A DNA stretch of 39,971 nt. Origin: Streptomyces tailanensis. GTDB taxonomy: Bacteria; Actinomycetota; Actinomycetes; Streptomycetales; Streptomycetaceae. The stretch is from positions 1-39,971 of the forward strand of contig NZ_VTHJ01000075.1 in assembly GCF_008386495.1 (NCBI RefSeq), given 5' to 3'. The notes under the pieces are model-generated. The model made no database searches. It saw nothing but the letters and a program-made list of their open reading frames with translations, and was not told the origin of the DNA. The stretch's first letter is position 1. The number at the start of each line of letters is the position of its first letter. Below are positions 15,072-23,116 of this stretch, in pieces. The translations under genes were made by a program, and so were the position numbers.

Positions 15072-16274
15072 TTACAAGAACGTGTGGCCCTCGCCGCGGT
15101 ACGTCGGCACGGTCGCCGTCACCTCGTCGCCCTCGACCAGATGCAGCACGTCGAACCGCTCGCACAGCTCCCCGGCCTTGGCGTGCCGGAACCACACCTT
15201 GTCGCCGAGCAGCAGGTCGTCCGTCGGCGACCCCAGCAGCGGGGTCTGCACCTCGCCGGGACCCTCCTGCGGGTCGTACTTCAGCCCTTCCGGCAGATAC
15301 GGCACGGGCAGCCGGTCACGCCCGGCGGCGCCGGAGGCCGGATAACCACCGCCCAGGACGGTCACGACACCCACCCCCGGACGCCGTACGACGGGCATCG
15401 CGAACAGCGCGGCCGGACGCCCGCTGAACGAGGTGTAGTTGTCGAACAGCCGAGGGACGTACAGCCCGGAGCCCGCGCCGATCTCGGTGACCGCGTCCTC
15501 GGCCGCCGTGTGCTGCACACTGCCCGTGCCGCCGCCGTTGACGAACTCCAGGTCCGGCGCCACCGCCCGTACGGCACGCACGACTTGGGCCCGCCGCGCG
15601 GCCAGCTCCTTCTTCGCGGTGGCCTGCATCAGCCGCACGGCACGCGAACGGAAGGGCCGCCCCGCCACCGAGTCGCCCACCCCGGCGATATGCCCCTCGT
15701 ACGCCATGATCCCGACCAGCTTGAACCCCGGCCGCTCGGCGACGGCCCTGGCCACCGCCGCGACCTGTTCCGGGGAGTGCAGCGGGGACCGCCGCGCCCC
15801 GACGCGTACGCGCCCGCCGAGCAGCTTCAGCGAGGTGTCCAACTCCAGGCAGACACGCACCACTTCACCGCCGCCCCGGCGGGAGTCGTCGATCAACCGG
15901 AGCTGGGCCGGGTCGTCGATCATCACAGTGACGGCGGCGGCGAGCTTCGGGTCGCCCGCCAGTTCCGCGAAGGCCTCGCGGTCGGCCGACGGATAGGCGA
16001 GGAGGATGTCGTCGAACCCGGAACGCGCCAGCCACAGGGACTCGGCGAGGGTGAAGGACATGATGCCCTGGAAGCCCTCACGGGCCAGCACCCGTTCGAG
16101 CAGCGCCCGGCACCGCACGGACTTGCTCGCGACCCGGATCGGCTTGCCGCCGGCCCTGCGGACGAGATCGTCGGCGTTCGCGTCGAAGGCGTCGAGGTCG
16201 ACGATCGCGAGAGGTGCGTCGAGATGAGCGGTGGCCCGGTCGTAGCGGACCCGGTCGGCGGCGCGCGCAGTCAT
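15072..16274 (-). CDS. PLP-dependent fold-type III enzyme (amino acid deaminase/aldolase, alanine racemase-like N-domain)
   Basis: A 400-aa cytosolic enzyme of the alanine-racemase / D-threonine-aldolase fold. The PLP lysine is K51 in PIRVASKSVRC. The barrel includes GIMAYEGHIAGVGD and FVNGGGTGS, a phosphate-binding-type loop. The C-terminal domain carries LLLGDKVWFRHAKAGELCERF, the metal/active-site region of D-Thr aldolase-like proteins. Likely reactions are D-amino-acid aldol cleavage or deamination; substrate is unknown. ATG 16274 is used; upstream open frame continues but is Pro/Arg-rich and antisense to a real gene. It is convergent with the DUF2510 gene and divergent from the proline-rich protein. 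Confidence 0.85.
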   Translation of the reverse strand: MTARAADRVRYDRATAHLDAPLAIVDLDAFDANADDLVRRAGGKPIRVASKSVRCRALLERVLAREGFQGIMSFTLAESLWLARSGFDDILLAYPSADREAFAELAGDPKLAAAVTVMIDDPAQLRLIDDSRRGGGEVVRVCLELDTSLKLLGGRVRVGARRSPLHSPEQVAAVARAVAERPGFKLVGIMAYEGHIAGVGDSVAGRPFRSRAVRLMQATAKKELAARRAQVVRAVRAVAPDLEFVNGGGTGSVQHTAAEDAVTEIGAGSGLYVPRLFDNYTSFSGRPAALFAMPVVRRPGVGVVTVLGGGYPASGAAGRDRLPVPYLPEGLKYDPQEGPGEVQTPLLGSPTDDLLLGDKVWFRHAKAGELCERFDVLHLVEGDEVTATVPTYRGEGHTFL

Positions 16275-16563
16275 GAACGAAGACTGCCAGACATGATTAC
16301 CGCAGGGTAGGGGGACGTTCCGGGCTAAAGCCCCGGTGCTGCCGACTGGTTCCCGTTCGACGGGGGGCAACCCGTAGAGTGACGCGAACGCACGGGACGA
16401 CCTCGACGGGGATGCCGATCCGCTGCCACGGGTATGGCTGCCCGTGGTGTGGCGCATGCCTTGGCGGCACGGTCCCACCGCACGCGTGACGGCCGCTCCC
16501 CACGGGCGGTCGGCGCCCGGACGACCTCCGGGTCGGCCCGGGTACGAGGAAACTGGGGGGTGC

Positions 16564-18222
16564 ATGAGCACGGAAGCGCGCCGCGCCTCCATCCCCCCAC
16601 GCCCACCGCGGCCACCCCGCCCGTCCATACCTCCGGGCCCCGACACCCCGCCCACCACGCCCCCGACCGCCCCGACCCAGCCGCCGCCCCACGAGCCCGG
16701 GCTGAACGACGAGGGGACGGGGCCGCGTTCGACCACCGGGAGCGTTTCGGCGTGGGGCCCGACCACGGGGAGCGGCTCGGGCTCGCGTTCGTACGCGAGT
16801 GACGCCTCGGTATCGGGTTCGTCGTCCGGGGGTACGCCGACCGCGCCGCGGCGCCCGCAGCGGCCGCCGGTGGTGGGGGTGCCCGCGCGGCCCGGTACTC
16901 CTCCTCGCCCGTCCACGGCGCCGGGCGCGCCCCGGGACGTACACGACCCGGGTGCGGCGGGCGGGCAGAGCCCCTCGCGTGGCTCCGGCGCGGACGGCGG
17001 TGCCGCTCAGCGCCGTGCGGAACACCCGCGCTTCTCCGACTTCCGCCGAACCGCCGGGCAGGGACGCGACAGCTCGGCCACACCACCTCCCCCGGTGGCC
17101 TCGGCACGTTTCCCCGACGCTCCGCCCGCACCGCGTTCCCCGGACGCCCCGCCCGCGGCCCCGGCCCGCCTCACAGACGCTCCGCCGGTGCCCTCGGCAC
17201 GCTTCCCCGACGCCCCGCCACCGGTATCGCCCCTCCGCCGCCCCCTGCCGGAAGAGTTCAGGCCCGATACCAGGCCGCGTTCCGCCGAGCCCGACCGGCC
17301 CGGTGGCTGGCAGCCCCCGACGGCGTCCTCCCGGCGCTCCGCCGAAGCCATCGACGCGGCGCTCGGCGCGCCGTCCGGGCGCCCCTACGTGACGTTCGCG
17401 CAGCCCGACACGTCGGCGTGGGAGGAGTGGGAGGCTCCCGAGTCGCACGACGGGCACCGCAGGCTCCGCCCGTCCGGGGCCCGTGCCGCGGCCGTCGCCG
17501 CGTGTGTCGTACTCGGCGTCGGGCTCATCGGCGGTGCGGCGGCGGGGAGTTGGCTCACCGGGGACACGGGGGCCGAGGGGGCCCGCGGCAGCTTCGTCGC
17601 GGCCGCCGACCTGTGGCACAGCGTGCCCGTGGACGAACTGTTCCCGCCCACCGTGCAGGGGGAGGGCGCCGGGCCCGGCGGTACCGACCGGACCTGGACC
17701 CGGGTCGCCGTCGCGCCCGACAGCGGCTGCGCGGACGCCTTCGACCCGCTGCTGCGCAAGGCCCTCACCCCTGCCGGCTGCCTGCGGCTCCTGCGCGCCA
17801 CCTACACCGACGCGACCCACAGCAACGTCACCACCGTCGGCATGATGTTCACCAAGGCCGACGCCGCCACCATGGCTTCCCTCAAGGCCCGCTTCGCGAG
17901 GGACGGCCTCGACCGCCGGACCGACCTGATGCCCCGCCCATACGCCGCCGAGGACACCGTCGCCGCCGGGTTCGGCGACGACCAGCGGGCCTCCTGGACG
18001 ATCTCCGTGCTCACGGACGCCCCGGTCGTCGTCTACGCCGTCTCGGGCTTCGCCGACGGCCGTACGGTCACCGAACCGCAGCCCGCCGAGGACGCGATGA
18101 AGTCCGACGCCACCACGGCCCCCGCCCAGTCCGGCCTCGGCCACGAGGCCCAGGGCCTCGCCGACCGCATCGAACGCGGCCTGCGCAAGACCGCCGCGTC
18201 CGCCACGGAGCAGCCTTCATGA
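16564..18222 (+). CDS. Proline-rich single-pass membrane protein coupled to a mycosin-like protease
   Basis: A 552-aa protein. Residues 1 to about 300 are a low-complexity Pro/Arg/Ser-rich cytosolic region with repeated modules such as ARFPDAPPAP and SPDAPPAAPARLTDAPP. A transmembrane helix follows at about 305-332 (AAAVAACVVLGVGLIGGAA), then about 220 extracytoplasmic residues with a Cys pair (SGCADAF ... AGCLRLL) and a beta-rich look. The stop overlaps the protease ATG (ATGA, 18219-18222), so the two are translationally coupled and probably act together. ATG 16564 follows a G-run. I do not recognise a named family; the long disordered arm suggests a scaffold or partner-binding role. Confidence 0.75.
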   Translation: MSTEARRASIPPRPPRPPRPSIPPGPDTPPTTPPTAPTQPPPHEPGLNDEGTGPRSTTGSVSAWGPTTGSGSGSRSYASDASVSGSSSGGTPTAPRRPQRPPVVGVPARPGTPPRPSTAPGAPRDVHDPGAAGGQSPSRGSGADGGAAQRRAEHPRFSDFRRTAGQGRDSSATPPPPVASARFPDAPPAPRSPDAPPAAPARLTDAPPVPSARFPDAPPPVSPLRRPLPEEFRPDTRPRSAEPDRPGGWQPPTASSRRSAEAIDAALGAPSGRPYVTFAQPDTSAWEEWEAPESHDGHRRLRPSGARAAAVAACVVLGVGLIGGAAAGSWLTGDTGAEGARGSFVAAADLWHSVPVDELFPPTVQGEGAGPGGTDRTWTRVAVAPDSGCADAFDPLLRKALTPAGCLRLLRATYTDATHSNVTTVGMMFTKADAATMASLKARFARDGLDRRTDLMPRPYAAEDTVAAGFGDDQRASWTISVLTDAPVVVYAVSGFADGRTVTEPQPAEDAMKSDATTAPAQSGLGHEAQGLADRIERGLRKTAASATEQPS

Positions 18223-19481
18223 AAGCCCACAAAACCGAGAACACCGACAAAGCTGGGAACACCAACAAGACCGAGAACACCGCGAAGAGCGGCGGCCGGT
18301 ACCGCCGCCGTACCCTCCGCGTCGGTCTCCTCAGCCTCCCCCTCGCCGCCTCGCTGGCCCTCCTGCCATCCACCGCCGCCCACGCCGACAGCATCCGCGA
18401 CCAGCAGTGGGCGCTGGACGCCATGCACACCGAGGAGGCGTGGCGCACCACCAAGGGCGTGGGCATCACCGTCGCCGTCCTCGACACGGGCGTCGACGAC
18501 GAACACCCCGACCTGACCGGCAACGTCCTGCCGACGAAGGACATGGTCGGCTTCGGCGCCTCGCGCGGCGACCGCGCCTGGGCCCGGCACGGCACCGCGA
18601 TGGCCGGGATCATCGCCGGACACGGACACGGCGTGAACAACGGCGACGGCGTCCTGGGCATCGCCCCGGAGGCCAAGATCCTCCCCGTCCGCGTCATCCT
18701 CGAAGACGGCGACTCCGCCCGCTCCAAGGCCCGCAGCACCCGGGGCAACGCCCTCGCCGAGGGCATCCGCTGGGCCGCCGACCAGGGCGCCGACGTCATC
18801 AACCTCTCCCTCGGCGACGACTCCGAGTCCGCCCACCCCGAGCCCTCCGAGGACGCCGCCGTCCAGTACGCCCTGAAGAAGGGCTCGGTCGTCGTGGCCT
18901 CCGCCGGCAACGGCGGCGAAAAGGGCGACCACGTCTCGTACCCAGCCGCCTACCCCGGCGTCATCGCGGTGACCGCCGTCGACGAGTACGGCACCCGCGC
19001 CGCCTTCTCCACCCGCCGCTGGTACGCCACCGTCAGCGCCCCCGGCGTCGATGTCGTCATCGCCGACCCCGACCGCAAGTACTACGAGGGGTGGGGCACC
19101 AGCGCCGCCGCGGCCTTCGTCTCCGGCGCCGCCGCCCTCATCAAGGCGGCCCACCCCGGCCTGACCCCCGCCCAGGTCAAACGGCTCCTGGAGGACACCG
19201 CCCGCGACACCCCCACCGGCGGCCGCGACGACTCCCGGGGCTTCGGCTTCGTCGACCCGGCGGCCGCCATCAGAGAGGGCGGCAAACTCGTACCGGACGA
19301 CCTCAAGACGGCGTCGTACGGCCGTGAGTACTTCGGCTCCGGCCCGGACCCGGTCAAGGAGGACGACGCCACCTCCGGCTGGGTCGCCCCCCTAGCGGGC
19401 GGCCTCGGCGTCGTCCTGCTGGTCACGGCAGTCGTGGTGTGGCGCGGAGGCCGCGGCCGCCCGGACGAGTTCGTCATCTGA
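18219..19481 (+). CDS. Mycosin-like membrane-anchored subtilisin (S8) protease
   Basis: A 420-aa subtilase. Catalytic triad: D89 (VAVLDTGVD), H124 (ARHGTAMAG), S295 (GWGTSAAAAFVSG), with oxyanion N231 (SAGNGG). A basic n-region and signal peptide end near AHA-D (residue 57), and a C-terminal transmembrane helix lies at about 388-408 with a short charged tail. That topology is that of mycosins of type VII secretion, but no ESX component is nearby. Before the signal peptide sit three tandem hexapeptides K-[TA]-[EG]-N-T-x (residues 5-22), encoded by 18-bp DNA repeats at 18231-18284; M-initiation further in cannot be excluded. It overlaps the upstream membrane protein and ends 3 bp from the convergent serine-hydrolase gene. 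Confidence 0.85.
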   Translation: MKAHKTENTDKAGNTNKTENTAKSGGRYRRRTLRVGLLSLPLAASLALLPSTAAHADSIRDQQWALDAMHTEEAWRTTKGVGITVAVLDTGVDDEHPDLTGNVLPTKDMVGFGASRGDRAWARHGTAMAGIIAGHGHGVNNGDGVLGIAPEAKILPVRVILEDGDSARSKARSTRGNALAEGIRWAADQGADVINLSLGDDSESAHPEPSEDAAVQYALKKGSVVVASAGNGGEKGDHVSYPAAYPGVIAVTAVDEYGTRAAFSTRRWYATVSAPGVDVVIADPDRKYYEGWGTSAAAAFVSGAAALIKAAHPGLTPAQVKRLLEDTARDTPTGGRDDSRGFGFVDPAAAIREGGKLVPDDLKTASYGREYFGSGPDPVKEDDATSGWVAPLAGGLGVVLLVTAVVVWRGGRGRPDEFVI

Positions 19482-19484
19482 CGG

Positions 19485-20546
19485 CTACGACGCGGTGGTC
19501 GCACTCGCCGGAGCGACCAAGCCGTCCCCGAAGTCCCCGAACACGGAGACGGCCGCCCGAGCCGCCGCCTCGACCACCGCGATCCCCTTCTCCTTCGTCG
19601 TGTTGCCGTGCGACACCACCGCGACCAGATACTCCCGCCCGTCCACCGTGACCCGGCCGATGCTGTTGATGACCCACAGCCCGGTGGCGGTACGCGGCAA
19701 CCACCCGTTCTTCAGGGCGAATCCGGAGCCGGAGGCCCCCTCCTCCGAGGCGCCCGAGGCGCCCGACGCGACGGCCGAGACACCCCAGTCCTGCCCCACC
19801 GCTATCCGCCCCATCAGCTCCTGGAGATACGTCCGCGAGGCCTCGCTCAGCTCGGAATCGCCGCTCTCCCCGAACACCTGCTGGAGCAGGGCGAGTTGAT
19901 CGGCGGCCGTGGTCCGCGTCAGCCCCCAGTACAGACCGTCGCCTCCCGCGGTGTCCGTCAGCCCGAACCGCTCGTTCGCGGCGTCCAGACCGTCCGCCAG
20001 CCCGATGGCCTTCCACAGCACCGTCGCGGAGGTGTTGTCGCTGTCGCGGATCATCGCGGAGGCGTACGTCCTCTCCTGCGCCGTGAGCTGCCGGTCCGCG
20101 TCCTGGGCGTGGAGCAGCAGGGCCGCGAGGATGTTCACCTTCACGATGCTCGCGGTCTCGAACCGCGCGTCCCCGTACGCCGCCCCGTCCCCGGACGCGA
20201 CGTCCAGCACGGCGACGGACACGGCCGCCCCGTTCTCGACGGCCACGTCCTCAAGGGCCGTGGCGAGGGACTCGTCGTGATCCACCTCGGGCGCCGCCAC
20301 AGGTTCCACCGAAGCCTCCTCAGCGACCGCGTCCGCACCCGGCGCGACGGAAGAGGAGGCGGAGGGCGATACCGGCAATGACGCCGACGACGATACGGCG
20401 GCACCCCCGCCACCCTGCGCCCGGGCCGTCACGTACACCGTCCCGGCGGCAGCCGTGGCGCACACGACGACGGCGGCCAGCGCGGCGCGGAAGATCGGAC
20501 GGCGCCCGGACAGGAAGGCACGGCGACGGACTCTGCGAGGAGGCAT
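19485..20546 (-). CDS. Exported class A beta-lactamase-fold serine hydrolase
   Basis: A 353-aa protein with an Arg-rich N-terminus, a hydrophobic segment (about 20-40, signal or anchor) and a Ser/Ala/Pro linker to about residue 90. The beta-lactamase-like domain has S133-I-V-K136 (nucleophile, base), S169-D-N171 and K279-N-G281 in place of KTG. The omega-loop ExxLN motif carrying class A Glu166 is not visible between SDN and KNG, so deacylation should be poor. A true beta-lactamase role is therefore doubtful; a cell-wall or penicillin-binding role is possible. ATG 20546. Convergent with the mycosin-like gene only 3 bp away. Confidence 0.8.
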   Translation of the reverse strand: MPPRRVRRRAFLSGRRPIFRAALAAVVVCATAAAGTVYVTARAQGGGGAAVSSSASLPVSPSASSSVAPGADAVAEEASVEPVAAPEVDHDESLATALEDVAVENGAAVSVAVLDVASGDGAAYGDARFETASIVKVNILAALLLHAQDADRQLTAQERTYASAMIRDSDNTSATVLWKAIGLADGLDAANERFGLTDTAGGDGLYWGLTRTTAADQLALLQQVFGESGDSELSEASRTYLQELMGRIAVGQDWGVSAVASGASGASEEGASGSGFALKNGWLPRTATGLWVINSIGRVTVDGREYLVAVVSHGNTTKEKGIAVVEAAARAAVSVFGDFGDGLVAPASATTAS

Positions 20547-20695
20547 GCGGCGATGGTTCTGCGCCGCGCTGTGCGGTGGGTTAGGCGATTGTTAGATGCT
20601 TGTCAGGGGAAGCTGAGAAAACCGTGAGTGACGTGACCGTCACGTTTCCGGCCCGGCAAAGGCCCAGGAGACTTCCCCCGATAGGGTCGACGACC

Positions 20696-21427
20696 GTGGC
20701 GAACAAGAACATTCCCGACCCCGGCTACTCCGACGACGACGGCTCCGCCGACCCCCGGCTGATTGCCGCGCTCGCCGCCTGGGCCGAGGACCGCACCGCC
20801 GTGGGTCCCGTCCTGGAAGCCCTCAAGGGGGCCCGGCTGCTCGTCCCCGTCGTGGCCGTGCTCGGCGAGGTCGAGGAGGACGAGAACGGGCTGCGCCGCG
20901 AGAAGACCAGCGACATGGCCGTCCCCACCCTGAAGGCCGGCGGCCGCACAGCCCTGCCCGCGTTCACCTCCACCGACTCCCTCGCCCGCTGGGACCCCGC
21001 CGCCCGCCCCGTCGCCGTACCCCTGCATCAGGCCCTCCAGGCCGCCGCGCACGAGAAGGCCGACACGATCGTGCTGGACCTGGCCGGTCCGGTGCCGTAC
21101 GAGCTGACCGGGCCCGCGCTGCGCGCGCTCGCCGAGGGCCGTACGACGACCGACCCGCTCGCCGACCCGGCCGTCGTCGAGGCCGTACGGGACGCCGTCG
21201 CCGCCGAGCCCGCCGTACTCCGCGCCCACCTCGGCCCGGGCCGAGCCGACGGCACGCTGGCCCTCGTACTCGACCCGTCCGCGCCCCCCGCCGACGCCGC
21301 ACAGGCGGTCGCCCGGCGCCTCGCCGCCGACGAGACACTGAGGGCCCGCCTGGTACGCGGCCTAGACCTGGCACTCCTGCCGGCCGGGGCGACGCCCCCG
21401 GGCGAGCCCTTGTACGTCAAAGGCTGA
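20696..21427 (+). CDS. SseB-family protein
   Basis: A 243-aa cytosolic protein with the SseB N-terminal domain pattern (GARLLVPVVAVLGE, then TALPAFTSTDSLARW and a C-terminal acidic/Ala-rich domain). The SseB family is widespread in actinobacteria, but its biochemical role is not settled. GTG 20696 is used because the conserved region starts there; the open frame extends to 20600 through low-quality sequence. The gene lies between the serine hydrolase and the DUF1844 gene, in the usual Streptomyces order next to infC. Confidence 0.85.
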   Translation: MANKNIPDPGYSDDDGSADPRLIAALAAWAEDRTAVGPVLEALKGARLLVPVVAVLGEVEEDENGLRREKTSDMAVPTLKAGGRTALPAFTSTDSLARWDPAARPVAVPLHQALQAAAHEKADTIVLDLAGPVPYELTGPALRALAEGRTTTDPLADPAVVEAVRDAVAAEPAVLRAHLGPGRADGTLALVLDPSAPPADAAQAVARRLAADETLRARLVRGLDLALLPAGATPPGEPLYVKG

Positions 21428-21435
21428 CCTGTGAC

Positions 21436-21564
21436 CTAGGGGGTGTGCCCGCACAGCACCCACGGCGCCCGGCACGTTCCCCCACTCTCGGCTCCGCTCG
21501 AGCGGGGGGACCCCCACCCGCGGCGGGCACGGGCACCGCACGGGACTTTCAAAACACCCCCTAG
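21436..21564. mobile_element. MITE-like palindromic element between convergent genes
   Basis: An 11-bp terminal inverted repeat, CTAGGGGGTGT (21436-21446) and ACACCCCCTAG (21554-21564), encloses 107 bp with no ORF. The inner 21472-21516 is copy 2 of the G-run repeat seen at 95-144, on the opposite strand. Its right end supplies the stop codon and the last bases of the DUF1844 gene (CTA at 21561-21563 read on the minus strand). It lies 9 bp after the SseB stop, so it may also terminate both genes. No transposase is present; mobility is inferred from shape. Confidence 0.6.
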
Positions 21565-21926
21565 CCGTAGATCGGGCCCGTGTACTTCTCGCCCGGGCCC
21601 TGGCCCGGCTCGTCCGGGACGAGGGACGCCTCGCGGAAGGCCAGCTGAAGCGACTTCAGACCGTCGCGCAGCGGGGCCGCGTGGAAGGAGCTGATCTCGG
21701 TCGCGGACGCGTCGAGGAGGCCGGCGAGAGCGGTGACGAGCTTGCGGGCCTCGTCCAGGTCCTTGTACTTGTCGCCCTCCTCGGTCAGACCGAGCTTCAC
21801 CGCGGCGGCGCTCATCAGGTTGACGGCGACCGTCACGATCACCTCGACCGCGGGGACCTCGGCGATGTCGCGGGTCATGGAGTCGAAGTCGGGAGCCTCG
21901 GAAGACTCGGCAGGGGTGTCACTCAT
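21561..21926 (-). CDS. DUF1844 family protein
   Basis: A 121-aa protein, mostly helical, with the DUF1844 core VEVIVTVAVNLMSAAAVKLGLTE and a C-terminal LVTALAGLLD helix. Usually encoded just upstream of infC in actinobacteria and Gram-negatives, but with no known function. ATG 21926 gives a sensible N-terminus (MSDTPAESSEAPDF). Its C-terminal codon and TAG stop fall inside the MITE-like element, so the tail KYTGPIYG may have been set by that insertion. Confidence 0.85.
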   Translation of the reverse strand: MSDTPAESSEAPDFDSMTRDIAEVPAVEVIVTVAVNLMSAAAVKLGLTEEGDKYKDLDEARKLVTALAGLLDASATEISSFHAAPLRDGLKSLQLAFREASLVPDEPGQGPGEKYTGPIYG

Positions 21927-22000
21927 GCCCCACACGATAGGCCCCGGCGCCCGTGCCCCGATCTGTGGGAGCCCAGGCGCCCCGATTGGCGGCCAGGGTC

Positions 22001-22006
22001 TTGACA
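22001..22006 (+). promoter_or_regulatory. Possible -35 box of the infC operon
   Basis: TTGACA is an exact consensus -35 hexamer, in the 391-bp gap between DUF1844 and infC. No good -10 follows at 17 +/- 1 bp; TAAAGT at 22010-22015 is too close. The promoter call is therefore weak. Confidence 0.3.
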
Positions 22007-22120
22007 CTGTAAAGTGGCTTAACGACCGGTCGGACATATGTGTGCCCGACCCGCAAGTGGAGGCTCCGAACTCCCACCTGACCCTCTTCCGGGAAGGCAG
22101 GTCACCCGGTCAGACGGCCC

Positions 22121-22230
22121 CCACCGTTCCGTACGGACGGTGGAGTCGTCCGAAGTGCGCCCCGCGGAACACCGCGGCGGTGCTCCGGCAGTGCTTGGAG
22201 CCCCGCCTGTGTACCGTCCGGGGCATTTTT
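22121..22230 (+). promoter_or_regulatory. infC leader with terminator-like hairpin and U-run
   Basis: CCACCGT/ACGGTGG (22121-22127, 22137-22143) forms a hairpin. Further on, GCCCCG (22200-22205) pairs with CGGGGC (22219-22224), and an A plus five T follow (22225-22230). A U-run is rare in this GC-rich genome and gives the second hairpin the look of an intrinsic terminator 88 bp before the infC start. The CCGCGG-AACA-CCGCGG segment between them offers an alternative pairing, so transcription attenuation is plausible. Confidence 0.5.
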
Positions 22231-22317
22231 CATGCGCCCTGATGGTTGGTCCCTATGTCAACCAGACATTACGCGGCGGTCCGCCAGACCGTCGTGGGGT
22301 GCTACCGAGGAGGATCC

Positions 22318-22986
22318 ATCAGCGCCGAGCCCCGCATCAACGACCGGATTCGCGTTCCCGAGGTGCGACTTGTCGGTCCCAGCGGCGAGCAGGTCGGGAT
22401 TGTTCCGCTTGCCAAGGCCCTGGAGCTTGCGCAGGAGTACGACCTCGACCTGGTCGAGGTGGCCGCGAACGCGCGTCCACCGGTCTGCAAGCTCATGGAC
22501 TACGGGAAGTTCAAGTACGAGTCGGCCATGAAGGCCCGTGAGGCGCGCAAGAACCAGGCGCACACGGTCATCAAGGAGATGAAGCTCCGGCCGAAGATCG
22601 ACCCGCACGACTATGACACCAAGAAGGGTCACGTCGTCCGGTTCCTCAAGCAGGGCGACAAGGTCAAGATCACGATCATGTTCCGTGGTCGCGAGCAGTC
22701 CCGGCCCGAGCTGGGCTACCGACTGCTGCAGCGTCTCGCGGAGGATGTCCAGGAGCTCGGGTTCGTCGAGTCGAACCCCAAGCAGGACGGCCGCAACATG
22801 ATCATGGTTCTCGGTCCGCACAAGAAGAAGACCGAGGCGATGGCCGAGGCCCGCCAGGCGCAGGAAGCTCGGAAGGCGGAAGCGAAGGCCAACCCCGGCA
22901 AGTCGCAGAACGCCGCCGACGCGGACGCACCGTCCGACGAGGACGTACCGTCCGAGGCGCCGGCCGAGGAGCCTGCCGAGGCGTAA
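22318..22986 (+). CDS. infC: Translation initiation factor IF-3, probable AUC start
   Basis: A 222-aa initiation factor that binds the 30S subunit and checks start codon and initiator tRNA. The N-domain reads RINDRIRVPEVRLVGPSGEQ; the C-domain has KKGHVVRFLKQGDKVKITIMFRGRE. A long acidic/Ala tail (about 190-222) is an actinobacterial extension. Mycobacterial IF-3 begins (M)STETRVNERIRVPEVRL, which aligns with ISAEPRINDRIRVPEVRL here; the I is ATC at 22318, with AGGAGG 4 nt upstream (22308-22313). Database entries tend to use an upstream GTG (22294), but that puts the strong Shine-Dalgarno inside the gene. First gene of infC-rpmI-rplT-trmH-kinase-pheST. Confidence 0.88.
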   Translation: MSAEPRINDRIRVPEVRLVGPSGEQVGIVPLAKALELAQEYDLDLVEVAANARPPVCKLMDYGKFKYESAMKAREARKNQAHTVIKEMKLRPKIDPHDYDTKKGHVVRFLKQGDKVKITIMFRGREQSRPELGYRLLQRLAEDVQELGFVESNPKQDGRNMIMVLGPHKKKTEAMAEARQAQEARKAEAKANPGKSQNAADADAPSDEDVPSEAPAEEPAEA

Positions 22987-22989
22987 GTC

Positions 22990-23033
22990 CCCCGGGTGCG
23001 AGCCCGGGGAAACCCTGGGCGCGAGTCCAGGGT
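22990..23033 (+). other. Two adjacent hairpins between infC and rpmI
   Basis: CCCCGGG/CCCGGGG (22990-22996, 23003-23009; loop TGCGAG) and ACCCTGG/CCAGGGT (23012-23018, 23027-23033; loop GCGCGAGT) sit side by side. Both loops contain GCGAG, so they may have arisen by duplication. Candidate sites for RNA processing or an L20/L35-type autoregulatory site. Confidence 0.5.
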
Positions 23034-23116
23034 GTCAACCGATAGATATGACGTTCCGTCGTGCCCGGTTTAGCGACCGGGCACGGGAGCGCCACTGACG
23101 AGGAGAGAACGGCGCT

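Noticed and set aside
18219..19481. Part of a type VII (ESX) secretion locus
   Set aside because: The protease resembles a mycosin, but no ESX ATPase, EccB-E or WXG100 gene is within the window.
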